From positions 1,851,001-1,915,000 of the forward strand of contig JAQFVV010006337.1 in the NCBI GenBank assembly GCA_028023455.1: 64,000 nucleotides of DNA, in the 5' to 3' direction. The notes under the pieces were generated by a model, which was given only the letters and a program-made list of their open reading frames with translations, made no database searches and was not told the origin of the DNA. The position numbers were made by a program, and so were the translations under genes. Source of the stretch: Epiperipatus broadwayi (Eukaryota > Onychophora > Udeonychophora > Euonychophora > Peripatidae). This document shows positions 45,807 through 57,384 of this stretch, in pieces; position 1 is the stretch's first letter, and each line of letters opens with the position of its first letter.

Positions 45807-45815
<9 letters not shown>
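45165..45815 (-). mobile_element. Penelope-like element fragment between inverted terminal repeats (second PLE family)
   Basis: Arms at about 45165-45299 and 45678-45814 are inverted copies of each other (shared CAGCAGCTATGAGTATGAGA and ATATTTTCTAGCTTCATTAT). Between them the minus strand (45417-45668) encodes VYKMICPQANCQAAYYGEIR and VVKHKYIYNKTITKQEGNS, the GIY-YIG type endonuclease end of a PLE (here YKM...YYG). It differs from the other PLEs in the window by the CPQANCQA segment. The arms may hold a degraded ribozyme region (CTCTTGAAAG), but the CTGANGA box is missing. Confidence 0.65.

Positions 45816-45861
<46 letters not shown>
45814..45861. repeat. (TA)n microsatellite
   Basis: Uninterrupted TA units directly after the right arm of the PLE fragment. 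Confidence 0.95.
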
Positions 45862-45864
<3 letters not shown>

Positions 45865-46079
45865 GTTTAGTGAAGTAATAATTTAAGTATTTCAAGAATT
45901 TAATATACATAATGCTGCTTCTTAAAAGAATTATGTTGAACATGTGGAATATTATATGCTCATAAGCAAGATAGATAAAGAGAATCTAAATGCTTCTTTA
46001 TTTCGCAAACAAGAATGTGGTACAGCTGGAAAATACTCTGGGAATATCAAAATGGATAGTGAAGCCTAGATTTTGAAAG

Positions 46080-49000
46080 AAAAATAATTATTTCACAAGA
46101 AATATTTTGACTAAGATTTAGCATCAAAAAATTTAGTGAAGGATTGTGAGTTTGAGCCTGAAATTAATGGCATGTTGTCAGAACAATTTCTCTATGGCAT
46201 AAAGGACTCTAATTTTAGCAAAATATTATTGGACAAACCTGACCTAAATTATAAACAGGCTATGGATAAATGTATCGCATAGAAAACCATGCTAAATAGT
46301 GCTTCTAAATTCATATTATGACAATAGCTAGAAAAAATCTCTCTAAGTATAAAAAATAAGAAATAATGCTCCAATGAAAAACATTATTGCTGTGATAGAT
46401 CTGGACATTTGCAAAAAACTGCAAATATAAATACAAAATATATAGGAATTGTATGAAAAAAGACACTTAGCATCAGTCTGTTGTTTTAAAAAGTGCAGAA
46501 TAAAAAATAAGCAGATATTGGACTACAAATCTGGGGGAAGGAGGGTTAAAAATCAACGTAAAAAAATTTAATGGTATTGAAATGGACCACATACTACTGG
46601 ATGTGAATATTTGTGGTCAAAAGGTAATGTTAAAGATGGGTCTATCCCATTGATATCTTATAAAGACTGGTTAAAAATCAGTGAAAGATAAAGCAAAAGG
46701 TTACATTCGTGTGAACAAAATTGTTACAGATATTAACTAAAAATAAATTGACATGCATGGGAAAGTAATAGTACCAGTAAAATTAAATTTGAAGTTAAAA
46801 TTTCTCATGTTACATATAGTTAATAGAGATTTTAACTTATTATTGGGAAGGAAATACTTTTAGGTATCCATGTCAATGTGATAAAGAGAGTTTAATTGGA
46901 AACTCTAATGCAGAAAAGATATTGTGGGTTATTAAATCAGATCAGCAGAACTAAGAACATGACTGGTCAACATGAAATTGATAAAGGATGCACACCTATT
47001 ATTTGTAAATCAGATGGTTTCAAAAGGAATGTTAACAAAAACTGATAATTCATTTTGGGTTACTCCAGTAGTTACTACAATGAAACCAGATAAAACCTAA
47101 GAATATCTGAAGATTATCGAATCACATGAAATAAATATCAATAAAGATTTTTATCCTATTCATAGTATACACAAAGTAGTGGCATCATTACAAAAAGCTA
47201 CTTATTTCACAGATAGATCTTAAAGCTGCATTCTACTAGATTCCTGTGAATGAAAAAACAGCAGATATATTAATATTGACTATGCCTAGTGGACTGTATA
47301 AGTGCAATAAATTTTCTCACAGTAGTACAGTAGAGCAAAATATTTTCCAGGCAAAAATGGACACTTTCTCAAACCATGGACAAGATTATCTCCTATTTGA
47401 TTGATATCTTGGTCTTTGCTAAAATAGAGTCAGAATTAGAAAAACTTGTAGACAAAGTTTGTTTAAAATTAAAAAAGTAAGAATTAAGATAAATATTAAC
47501 AAATGCATCTGGTCTACTAATGAAATAAAGTTTCTCTAACATATCATAAATATTAACAAATGCATCTGGTCTACTAAGGAAATAAAATTTCTCGAACATA
47601 TCATAAAAATAAATGGAAGGTATTTTAATCTAGACAAAGTAAAGGCATCAAAAATGTTGAGAAATCAAGAAACATAAAAGAATTACAGGCATTTCTAAAA
47701 CAATTAAACTTTTATAAAAGTTTTTTAAAAAAAAGTCACATTTGTTATCACTGCTGCACCAACTTCTAAAAAAGAAACAATGATGGATGATATGGATCAG
47801 TGAATAAGATTTAGCATATGGGAATATGATGTTGAAGCTATCATCTTTAAAGTATTGATTGTCAGCAGCTATAAAAAAATTTCAACCATGTTGACAAAGA
47901 ATTAGCAGTTATTTTTACCATTAAGAAATTTCACAGTATATCTATAGGTTTAAATTTCAAATTTGCACAGACCACCATCTGCTAATGGGAATATTTTGCA
48001 ATGAGAAAAAATTCCCGAGCACAAAAGCAAACACATGTGGCATCAAATCAATAAAATATGGCTGGCTTAAAATTGTCCTTTGGGAGTTGTATAATCTATT
48101 TGGAATGTATGAGAGAGTATTTCAGTTTGCAATGGATGTGTGCTAATGACAGATCACATAATAGTTTCTTCAAAAAGTAGAGAATATGTGTTAAGTCTTC
48201 TTCATCAATGTTATCCTGGAATTATCTGCATAAAGGCTTTGGCTCGATCATATATTTGTGGTAGCAAAATCTAAATTGTGACATAGAGCAGATAATAAAA
48301 AATGTACAGATTATTAACAAACTGCATAATTGTCCTTAAACAACTTGAAACTTGGATTAAGTCTACAATCCCTTGGAAACTAATACAGGACCTATACATA
48401 GATATATAATTTTAATATTAGTTGATTCATTGTCTCATTGGATGAAATAAAAAATAGTGAAAAACATGAATGAGTAATGTACCATAAAAGTGCTGAGGGA
48501 AATTTTTTCTACATATGGGTATCCAGAGATAATAGTAACAGATAATGGAACAGGCTTCGCAGAAATTTGAGTTGCTTGCAGGATAATGGAATAAAATATA
48601 TTCTTACTCTACTTTATCATCCTGACAGTAATGGAATAGTGGGGAAAGCAGTTTCAACATTTAAAGTATAATTTAAAAAACTGGGTTTAAGGATATACTG
48701 GAAGTGTTAGTTGATGCTATGTTTAATCAAAAATTTTACGCCCAGTTCAGCAACTAAAAAGACTCCAGCAGTTATTAATGTTGCTGTCTATTTTATATTC
48801 ATCTCACTAAGTTATTGCCAATCACTATGGAGAAAAATAATATTTTTGAATATGAAAAATTCAAAATTACAAAAAGCTATGAAAATGGCATTCTCTAAAA
48901 AAAATGAATATCATGCGTAATATTATGGACTTTATCAAAACAATTACAACTCATAAAAATAGAAAATGGAAGGGCAACAAAAAGACTTATAAATCACCTA

Positions 49001-49160
49001 CATCTTTATTTTAATGAGCCATCACTGCACATTTATGATAACAACATGTCAATGAAAGAAGTAGGGAAAAAATATACTTTGCCAGCTGATCAAAACGTGA
49101 CAGTGATCAAGAACAGATAAGTGATGAAGAATAGAGTATAACTATTCCAAGGAAGGAAGA
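46080..49160 (+). pseudogene. Gypsy gag-pol relic
   Basis: In order on plus: gag-like GIKDSNFSKILLDKPDLNYK (about 46195-46260); a zinc knuckle HYCCDRSGHLQKT (about 46380-46420); reverse transcriptase VTPVVTTMKPDKT (about 47060), INKDFYPIHSIHKVVASLQK and ATYFTDRS (about 47140-47215), and YLIDILVFAK (about 47395, YLID in place of YLDD); RNase H-like sequence around 47880-48080; and integrase YPEIIVTDNGTGF (about 48520) followed by YHPDSNGIVGKAV (about 48615-48650). It encoded capsid, protease, RT, RNase H and integrase. Many stops and frameshifts are present, and a 57-bp tandem duplication lies in the RT (47491-47604). Confidence 0.82.
47491..47604 (+). repeat. 57-bp tandem duplication in Gypsy RT relic
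   Basis: AAATATTAACAAATGCATCT begins at 47491 and 47548; the 57-bp step adds 19 codons in frame. Confidence 0.9.
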
Positions 49161-49268
49161 AAAAATATTTTTTCCCAAAACTTCATGCATATGTAGACAA
49201 TCTGCCAAACTTAAAAATTATATATGTCATTAAGGACAATATTTCTATAGGAGGGGGGATGATTGGAG

Positions 49269-50040
49269 TGTCTGTATTTAAATATATAGTGAAAATAAAG
49301 ATTATTTATTATCTTGTAAATATGTACAGATTATTTCACAATTTAATTATTTTTCATTTAATTACTTTAGAAAAATCTACTTATGCACCCACTAAAATTG
49401 CAATAAAATTTATATATAAAAAAATCATTACATATAATTCAATGAGCTATTTAAAAAAATCTGCAGTTCAACAATGTAAGTGCTTGCTGCCTTGTAAAAA
49501 TGGTTACCAGTAAAGTAGTAAACAACTGAGGATTGTCAAGCGTTAGTGGTCGAGTGGTCAGCACAGCTGCCTTACAAGCAGTTGTCTTGGGTTAGCAGGT
49601 TCCCTTCCTGGTCGATGCTATGACACATGGGAAAATAAATAAATAAATAAATAAATAACTGAGGATTAACCTGATCCCAGTGAGAAGATATTAGCTGCAT
49701 TCTAAGACAAATAAAATGTCTAAATGGTGTGTGTCTTATTTGAATACAAAAATAAGTGCATTGTCAGATAAAGACATATTAAATTGCTAGAAGATAATTG
49801 TTGCTAAATGCTATATTATTTATCTTACTAAAGTAAGCACATTTATATTTAAAAAGACAAATTGGAAATAATACAAATATGTATTTGATTTTACTCTTTG
49901 TGTGTGAAACGTTATACATACTCGATTCCTTATTCTTTTTACCTTATTATTATTGTAGAATAAATATTTGTTAATTAACTAATGTGCAAGTTTATTATTA
50001 TAGAGTCAGTACTTGGCGGGTATTATATACCCTCAGAACA
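49269..50040 (+). repeat. Right LTR of the Gypsy element, interrupted by a SINE
   Basis: Starts TGTCTGTATT after the polypurine tract and ends near CCCTCAGAACA. It matches the left LTR except for the 122-bp SINE plus an 11-bp duplicated target. The exact ends are tentative because no target duplication of the whole element was identified. Confidence 0.65.
49535..49656 (+). mobile_element. Short tRNA-derived SINE with (AAAT)n tail
   Basis: A 122-bp insertion flanked by perfect 11-bp duplications AACTGAGGATT (49524-49534 and 49657-49667). The head is tRNA-like: box A TGGTCGAGTGG at about 49546-49556, and box-B-like GGTTCCCTTCC at about 49600. The tail is AAAT repeats. It differs from the tRNA-like heads on the PLEs. 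It is non-coding and would be transcribed by RNA polymerase III and mobilised by a LINE. It inserted after the Gypsy element, because it splits the right LTR only. Confidence 0.88.
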
Positions 50041-50930
50041 TGGTACTTTCAAATGTAATAAAACATTATAATCGAAAACTGCTTAAATGTAATATATCCA
50101 ATCAAAAAATTTGATTTTAAACTGCTGTAAAAATCATCACAAACAAAAAATTGCACTCCTATATTATGCAAACGTTTACAAATAATATTACAATCAAATA
50201 AATAACTCAATAAATAAAAATATGATTTTTCAAGAGATAGTTATAATAGATTTCATCTGCAACAAAATATTGGCAAATAAAAGACTACCACTTTGAATTC
50301 ATATCATGATTAATAAAAAAACATTTACTGAAATACTGTGTAGTGCAAAGTGCCAAAAAATGTCATGAAATATACTATTGTAGTAAAATATACAAAGAAA
50401 AGCGCTTTTTTAGTAGAATATAGTACTTCAATAATTATTCCAGTACTTTTTTAAATAACATTGGTGTGAATTATGAATTATATTTTGAATTGTACGTTTG
50501 TAATGTAATGTATAATTCAGGTAAAACCATTTAATTTAATCACGAATAAAATTACATTAAGAGATATTTAAATCTGAAAAACAGCTAGATGAGATGGACA
50601 AAAATTGCAAATAACAAATTAGAAGAAAAAAAATTGTTTCACCAATCTTGAAATAGAATTTTATAGAATAAATTAGATTACTTTGTTAAATGTTGAAAAA
50701 AAAAAAGAAAGATATAGATTTTTTTTTTTTTTTGGAAGGAGGATATTTATTAATAAGTTTGTATATATTAGAATATTCATTAGATTTAATGGTGTTCTTA
50801 TTAAAGAGATAAATATAGAGGAAAATGTAAATTAGAAATATTGCTTATCTCTTCTATTTCTAGTTATTAACTGACTGTTGTATTGATAACGATTTGAGGT
50901 AAAAGGTGCCTTACATCAAATTTGATTATA
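50041..50930. other. AT-rich noncoding, no gene seen
   Basis: Only A/T-rich sequence, with a T-run at 50720-50734. Confidence 0.5.
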
Positions 50931-51350
50931 TATATAGCAGTATATGCAATAGGATAAGCTAAACAAAATGTTATGTAGGATTGATAGAATTTGCATATAT
51001 GGGATGAAAATAAATGTAAATAAAATTAAAGTAATAAAAATTGATGAGCTAAAAATGTTAAAATTAAACATTGATTATGATGAGACAAAGCAAGTTAATG
51101 ATTTTAAATACCTGTAGAAGTGTAGTTGGATGTTGAAAATAAAATTAAAAAACTTAGAATAAGAATTGTAATCGCTAAACAAGATTTTTAATAAAAATAG
51201 AAAATTATTTCGTGATTAAATGAAATTATATTCAAAAAAGAGGTTTACTGAATGTTTTGTATGTAGTGCAACTTTGCTGGTAACAAAGAGAGCAATTAGA
51301 AAAATAAAAAATAAAATTGAAAGTTTTAAAGAAGTGAGTTTAAAAGAGAA
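50930..51350 (+). mobile_element. RTE-type LINE fragment, RT thumb region
   Basis: The plus strand encodes YGMKINVNKIKVIKI, VNDFKYL and KKRFTECFVCSATLL. These match the RT tail of LINEs annotated as endonuclease-reverse transcriptase (GxxINxxKTKV, VxxFKYLGS, RxRFxKCFVWSVLLYGSETW). Short and frameshifted. Confidence 0.6.
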
Positions 51351-52980
51351 ATAAATAAATCAGAAAGACAACATTATAAATAAATAAAAATGATTAGAAT
51401 AAGGAAATTATGATAAAACTGAGATAAAATAATTATGACAGATATGCTGACATAATTTTTAATATATTCAGGGCCAAGCAGTCATTTGGCAGATGAATAA
51501 TTATATTTGTTAAATAATTAAAAACAACAAATATTTAAAGAAAACTTCAAGGGTGTATTTACTCTGAATAATAATAATAATAATTAATATTAGTAAGATA
51601 TTAGTAGTTTAATCCTCTTAAGGGCTGCATTTTCTGATGTTTTTCTTTGTCTCACACATCAACATAAAATATATGATAAAATGATTATTACTTATATAGA
51701 AATAATGAATTCACCTTCATTTGATAGATATTTTTGTTTACTACTGAAATAAATTTTAAATGGTCACATTTTCTTTCTGTAAATATTTAAAAAATGAGAT
51801 TATAAACAAAACAAAAAGTTTAGACATCATTTCTAGAAATATTATTTTCAGTTTATAAAATCAATAAAATATTTCTTGATTCTTATTATTTTTAAACCTC
51901 CAAATGAATATTTATTTCTCTTATATCTAATGAATTATGCTTTAAAAGTTTAAAAATTTTGAATATTTATTGCAAAATGGTGATATTTTCATACTCGTAG
52001 TATAAATAGATTGCTTATGTAGAAACTAAGTTTGTATATTGCTTCAGGCCATGCTTACATTCACTGCTAATATAACATTATATTTTTGAAAAATAAGTAT
52101 TTCAAGTCAAAATAAGTTATTAATTTATATTTATTGATATCTAATAAATATAGTGTAAATTATTTTTTAAAAAAAATCTAAAACCATAATAAATTTGCAA
52201 ATAAACATGTTTTTGATCATTGGAACTATTTTCATTAAACAATGTCATAAAATGCTGAATGTTTTACAGCCTTGGTAACAGAAAATGGCTGAACATGTCA
52301 GGTGAGGCATATGTCTATTGTAAGAGTGACAATTTTGAATTTCCCTCCTTCTACCATAACATTTTTAGTTAAAATTTAATATATTAAAATACACCATTTT
52401 ACACGCATTTTTACGTAATATTTATGAAAAAATTCACCAGATGGCGAATTGGTCAAAATTCAAAATTCTGTCATCCCACTACATCGAAAGATTAACTTGC
52501 TAGTTTGCTAGTTGAGTATTAAAAACACTTACATCTCTTTAGAATTCATTATCTCAAGTCTCTTTATTTCAGTAGTTTATAACTCTACAATTCTGTAACT
52601 CCTCCTTACTAATTCCAGAACAACTTCCCTTTACTGGTTTAACTTTCCACAAGTTTCCTTTCATCTTCTTCCTGTTTCACCATTAGACATACTGCTTAAT
52701 TCTTCTGCAGACTTTTTTTTGTCAGTTTTGCTAATTTGCATAAAAGTAACTTTTCTTAACATGTAAATTAGCCTGTAGCTATTTTCAGTAAGTTTTATTT
52801 CCTTTCTGCATAATTAATTAACTGATTCTTTTTTGGAGTATTTTCGCATATTAGTATCAACAGCTTCCACACACACACCTTTCTTTATTCTTTAGGAAAT
52901 AATATATGTGTTTGTGTATGTAGCAATTTTTGACCATTTTAAACTTTGTAATAAAAAGTTATGATACAGAAAATACATGT
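51351..52980. other. AT-rich noncoding, no gene seen
   Basis: AAT run at 51571-51583; otherwise no repeats or frames of note. Confidence 0.5.
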
Positions 52981-53223
52981 ATTAAGCATTTTCCTGAAGG
53001 TTTGTGATGATGGTGTTCTAGTTTCATTTTTATATTGGACTATTTCCATCATCTAATATATGTATTGAATGTCTTTAGAAAAATTTAACTTTATTTAAAT
53101 ATTCCAAATACATTCAACTGATAGTAATAGCACATCAAACAGGTTAGTATGTGCACAATGTTTTGAGAAGTGTAAAATTTTCCCCTTTCTTTGTTTCTGG
53201 TCTGACCAGTTACAGTACTAGCA

Positions 53224-53299
53224 TGGGATTCAAACCTGGGTCCTTAGATTCATGAGTTTTTAATTTTAGGATAATGCTCTAACCAACTGAGCCATCCTG
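53224..53299 (-). other. tRNA-like head with Pol III boxes in PLE terminal repeat
   Basis: Minus strand: box A TGGCTCAGTTGG (53283-53294) and box B GGTTTGAATCC (53226-53236), about 47 bases apart as in a tRNA gene. It is part of the PLE terminal repeat and not a free tRNA gene: the anticodon arm does not form a standard 7-base loop and the acceptor stem does not pair. Confidence 0.7.
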
Positions 53300-53400
53300 G
53301 CAAAGGCAACAGTCTGTAGTCATTTCATATAGTTATCTATGAGGTTCCTCCTGATTTCTCCACTTTTTCCTAAGAGCAAAGTTGACTGGTGGTTTCCATG

Positions 53401-55283
53401 TTATGCATAAGTCACATTATGTTGGTTATGGGATTTTTTGCCATTTGTCATGTCAGCAGCTTCTTTAAATTTTCTTCTTTGTACCTTTTCTTCTCTATCC
53501 AATATTTTTGTATTTTCCCAATTGAACATATGTCCATTGGCACATACATGTTCTGCTACTTTAGACACATCTGTTTTCTCTCTTCTAATCATCAGTTTGA
53601 GTTCTCGCAAGCACTTTTCAATAAGACAACTTGTCTCACCAATATCAATTCTTCCACATTCAAATGGTATTTTATAGATGCATTTTTTTCTTTTTATCAT
53701 TTCAGGTTCAGACTTTGTAGATATTAGAATTCTTGTAGGGTGGTATGATTCTGGAAAGCGGTTTTGATATTATATGATTGCAAATTTTGCTTAATTTGTC
53801 TGCTATTTTTGGAATGTATGGATACACTAAAGTATTAATAATTGTAATTTCTCTTGATAGTTCTTTTTGTCTATTTAACAGGTGATGGATAACCATTTTT
53901 CATAGGAGTTTGTTCTATGAAGATCTTTTCTTTTTCCAAATCACTGGTTTCTGAACAAACTTCCTTTGCTCTGTTCCATAGTGATAGTATAACTCCATGT
54001 TTTGTGTTTCTGATATGATTGGATGTATAAAGCTAGGTATTTTCCCATATGTGTAGGTTTTCAATAAACTGTAGTTTTGATTTTATCATGAGAAATTCTT
54101 GTCACAAGAACAGCTAAGAATGCCAATTTTTGTTCTTGTTCTGATTCTACTGTGAATTTAATTGAAGGGAATATATTATAGATGTGTTTTCAGAAAGTTT
54201 GTAGCAGGACTTCACCATGTGGCCATACAACAAATGTATCATCCACATAGTGAAGCCAAACTTTAGATGGATATGGAGTACATTTTATGGCTAAGATTTC
54301 AAGTTCTTCCATGTAAATATTGCTAATCAGGGGAGACAATGGTGAGCCCATAGCCATTCCTTGACTTCGTTGAAAGAATTCTGTGTTATATTGAAGTAGG
54401 TTGTTTTATGCAGAATGTTAATAGTTCCATTATACTATTAACAGGAAGTGCTGCTCTGGTTTGTAAACTATTGTCACCATTTAATCGTTTTCTTATAATA
54501 AACAATGCTTCTTAACATGGTACATTTGTAAATAAACTTTCTACATCAAAGCTTACCAGTAAGTCAGTTCTTTCAATTTTCATGTTCTTGATTAATTCTA
54601 TAAAGTGTCTATAGAATTCCTGACAAAGGACTGGGTCTTGTATGTCAAAGAATTTAGAACTTTGAGAAGAAATCTTGCCAAATTTTGGCAAGCTGAATCT
54701 ATAGAACTAACAATAAGTCTTAATAAAAAATGATTCTTATGGATTTTAGGTAGAACATAAAGATGAAAAATTTTTGCTGAAATATGATGTTATTTTACTT
54801 TTTTCTGAATCAGTAAAGTATCTATCTGTGATGCTTTCTGAGTAATGCTTGTAACTTTATTTCTGTACTGAGTATTGGATTGTTTGCAACTTTGCTATAT
54901 TGGTCTGCTGTGAGGAATTCATGTATTTTGTTGTCATAATCAGTTGTATCTATTACAACTGTTGTATTACTTTTGACAGCAGGAAGAATAATTAATGATT
55001 TATCTATTTTGAGAGTAATTGCTTTTCTCTCACAATAGGATATGTATGACTTCAATTTTTGTTGCTTGTCAAGTGTACTTTTTATTTTCCAGCATAATTC
55101 TGCTGCTTCTTCTAAAGGCAATTTTTGAGTGACTTCCTCAGTGGCTGCCATTATATCTAATAAAAAGATATTAGATTGTGTTAGTGCAAAGTTTAATCCT
55201 CTTTCAAGAATAGAAATTTCAGTATCTGTTTGATGTTTAAAACTGACATTTTTAACAAATGAAGTTGTATTTGCTTGGTACAT
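53401..55283 (-). pseudogene. PLE protein: reverse transcriptase plus GIY-YIG endonuclease (broken)
   Basis: On minus, 55283-54822 holds the N-terminal part (NVSFKHQTDTEISILERGLN ... KIDKSLIILPAVKSNTTVV). Then come the RT palm with LHYVDDTFVVWPHG at about 54215-54252, TVESEQEQKLAFL (about 54130), and the GIY-YIG domain at 53700-53401 (CIYKIPFECGRIDIGETSCL, where GIY has become CIY-x10-DIG, ending FNWENTKILDREEK). PLE enzymes nick DNA with GIY-YIG and reverse transcribe their RNA in place; the RT is related to telomerase. Frame changes at about 53700, 54100 and 54800 inactivate it. Confidence 0.85.
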
Positions 55284-55306
55284 TATGATTTTTGATATGC
55301 CATGTA

Positions 55307-55380
55307 AGATGGCTCAGTTGGTTAGAGCATTACCTTAAAATTCCAAACTCAAGAATCTAAGGACCCATGTTCAAATGCCA
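55307..55380 (+). other. tRNA-like head in left PLE terminal repeat
   Basis: Box A TGGCTCAGTTGG at 55310-55321 followed by GTTAGAGCATTACC, then a degraded box B TGTTCAAATGCC near 55369-55379. It is followed within about 45 bases by a hammerhead-like remnant (GAAAGAAGTAGGGAGACTAA, then CCTCTCGAAAC). Confidence 0.65.
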
Positions 55381-55399
55381 TGCTAGTACTGTCACTGGT

Positions 55400-55450
55400 C
55401 ATACCAACAACACCGAAAGAAGTAGGGAGACTAATACCTCTCGAAACATT
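55400..55450 (+). ncRNA. Degraded hammerhead-like core in PLE terminal repeat
   Basis: The first box reads CCGAAAGAAG where other copies read CTGAAGAAG. CCTCTCGAAAC is intact and can pair as stem II with GAGAGG-type sequence in better copies. No convincing stem I or GUH cleavage triplet is present. Likely an inactive descendant of the hammerheads reported in PLE terminal repeats. Confidence 0.4.
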
Positions 55451-55655
55451 GTGTATATACAAATCTGTTTGATGTGCTATTACTAACAGTTTAATATATT
55501 TGGAATATTTAAATAAAGTTAAATTTTTCTAAAGACATTCAATACATATATTACATAATAGAAATAGTCCAATATAAAAATACAACTAGAATACTATCAT
55601 CACAAACTTTCGGGAAAACACTAAGTATTTGGTATAAACCCAATACTATATCAAG

Positions 55656-57384
55656 CTTTAGACATTATGAAAAATTATGTCTAAAGCTGGCCAAAGTAGA
55701 AAATCATGTAACTTTCTTATGTAAATGTAAATCTGAAGGGATAATTACTAAAGGTTTGCAACTAAAACCTCCAATTCATTCTCAGAGAGCTGAGAAAGTT
55801 TTAGAGAGCAAGTGAAGCTCTGTTAAAAAAAATAATAAATGCTCAAAAATTTACTAAGTATCAAACATTGCATTCCATTAATAATATAGAATGTTTTCTA
55901 AAAAATAAACTTACTGATGAAGAATACATGAGTTTCTCAAGCAGTAAAAAAATCATATTCTATATTACATGGAAAAATAAAAGAATGCCAAATAAAAAGA
56001 AACTTGCTAACCTACATGGGCATATCAAAAATCATAATGTATCAAGCAATGTACCAATTTCATCTGTTAAAAATCTCAGTTCTAAACATCTAAGAGATAC
56101 TGAAATTTCTGTTCTTCAAAGAGGATTAAACTTTTCCATAATACCATATAATATCCCTTTATTAGATATAATGGCAGCCATTGAAGAAGTCACTCAAAAA
56201 TTGCCTTTAGAAGAAGCAGCAAAATTACACTGAAGAATTAAAAAAACACTTGACAAGTAACAAAAATTGAAGACAACCATATCATATTATGAGAGGAAAG
56301 CAATTAAATCTTTTAAAGTAGATAAATCTATAATTATTCTTCCTGCTGACAAAGGTAATACAACAGTTGTAATGGATACAACTGATTATGACAACAAAAA
56401 TACAAAAATTCCTCACAGCAGGCCAATATAGAAAAGTTGCAAAAAATCCAATACTGAGTACAGAAACAAAGTTACAAGCATTACCTAGAAAGCATCATAG
56501 AGTACTTCACTGATTCAGAAAAAAGTAAAATAACATAATATTTCAGCAAAATTCCTCATCTTTATGGTCTACCTAAAACCCATAAGGAAGCCCTATTGTT
56601 AGTTCTAGAGATTCACCTTGCCAAAATTTGGCAAGATTTCTTCTCAAAGTTCTAAGTCCTTTGGCATACAATACCCAGTCCTTTGTCAACGATTCTAGAC
56701 ACTTTGCAGAATAAATTAAGAACATGAAAAATTAAAGAACTGACTTACTGATAAGCTTTGATGTGGAAAGTTTATTTACAAATGCACCATGTGAAGAAGC
56801 ATTGTCTATTGTAAAAAAAAGATTAAAGGGTGATAAAAGTTTACAAACCAAAACAGCTCTTCCTGTTGATAATATAATGGAACTATTAACATTCTGCATC
56901 AAAACAACCTACTTTCAATATAACACAGAATTCTTCCAAAAAAATCAAAAAATGGCTATGGGTATTGTCTTCCCTGATTAGCAAAATTTACATGGAAGAG
57001 TTTGAAATCTTAGACATAAAAACTACTCCATATCCACCTAATGTTTGGCTTCACTATGTGAATGATACATTTGTTGTATGGCCACATAGTTAAGCATTGC
57101 TACAAACTTTCTGAAAACACATCAACAATATATCACCTTCAATTAAATTCACAATGGAATCAGAACAAGGACAAAAATTGGCATTCTTAGATGGTCTTGT
57201 GACAAGACTCCCTCATGGCAAATTCAGAACTACAGTTTACTGAAAACCTACACATACAGGAAAATACCTAGCCTATACATCCAATCACACCAGAAACACA
57301 AAACATGGAGTTATACGATCACTATGGAACAGAGCAAAGGAAGTTTGTTCAGAAACCAGCGATTTGGAAAAAAAAGATCTATAT
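55656..57384 (+). pseudogene. PLE protein N-terminus and reverse transcriptase (first half of split element)
   Basis: Begins LCLKLAKVENHVTFLCKCK then GIITKGLQLKPPI, the N-terminal pattern typical of PLEs (KL...LxxHxxFL...PKGLxLK). Continues with LLDIMAAIEEVTQKLPLEEA (56160-56215), MESLFTNAPCEEALSIVKKR (56763-), HYVNDTFVVWPHS (about 57052-57090) and LAFLDGLVTRLP (about 57178). The catalytic pair is VND where the minus copy has VDD, so the first metal-binding Asp is lost. Several stops interrupt it. Confidence 0.82.

Larger units (their letters stand above)
44300..50040 (+). mobile_element. Ty3/Gypsy LTR retrotransposon, heavily decayed
   Basis: Two similar long terminal regions (about 44300-44970 and 49269-50040) bracket a plus-strand gag-pol relic (46080-49160). 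A purine-rich tract GGAGGGGGGATGATTGGAG sits directly before the right LTR. The inner 5' part contains a PLE fragment (45165-45815), and the right LTR contains a SINE (49535-49656). Every domain is interrupted by stops, so it is an old insertion. Confidence 0.82.
52985..55303 (-). mobile_element. Penelope-like element, minus strand, 5' truncated
   Basis: Minus strand from 55303 down: PLE protein (55283-53401) and then a terminal repeat (53335-52985) with a tRNA-like head, a hammerhead-like remnant and the AATAGTCCAATATAAAAAT block. It lies head-to-head with the plus PLE that begins at 55303, and the two are joined at a sequence shared by both (CATGGCATATCAAAAATCAT on minus). PLEs often insert as such inverted partial pairs. 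The N-terminal part of the protein is missing. Confidence 0.85.

Noticed and set aside
53389-53727. Plus-strand hydrophobic frame resembling a membrane protein
   Set aside because: It is the antisense shadow of the PLE GIY-YIG coding sequence; the same shadow appears at 43530-43790 and 63254-63502.
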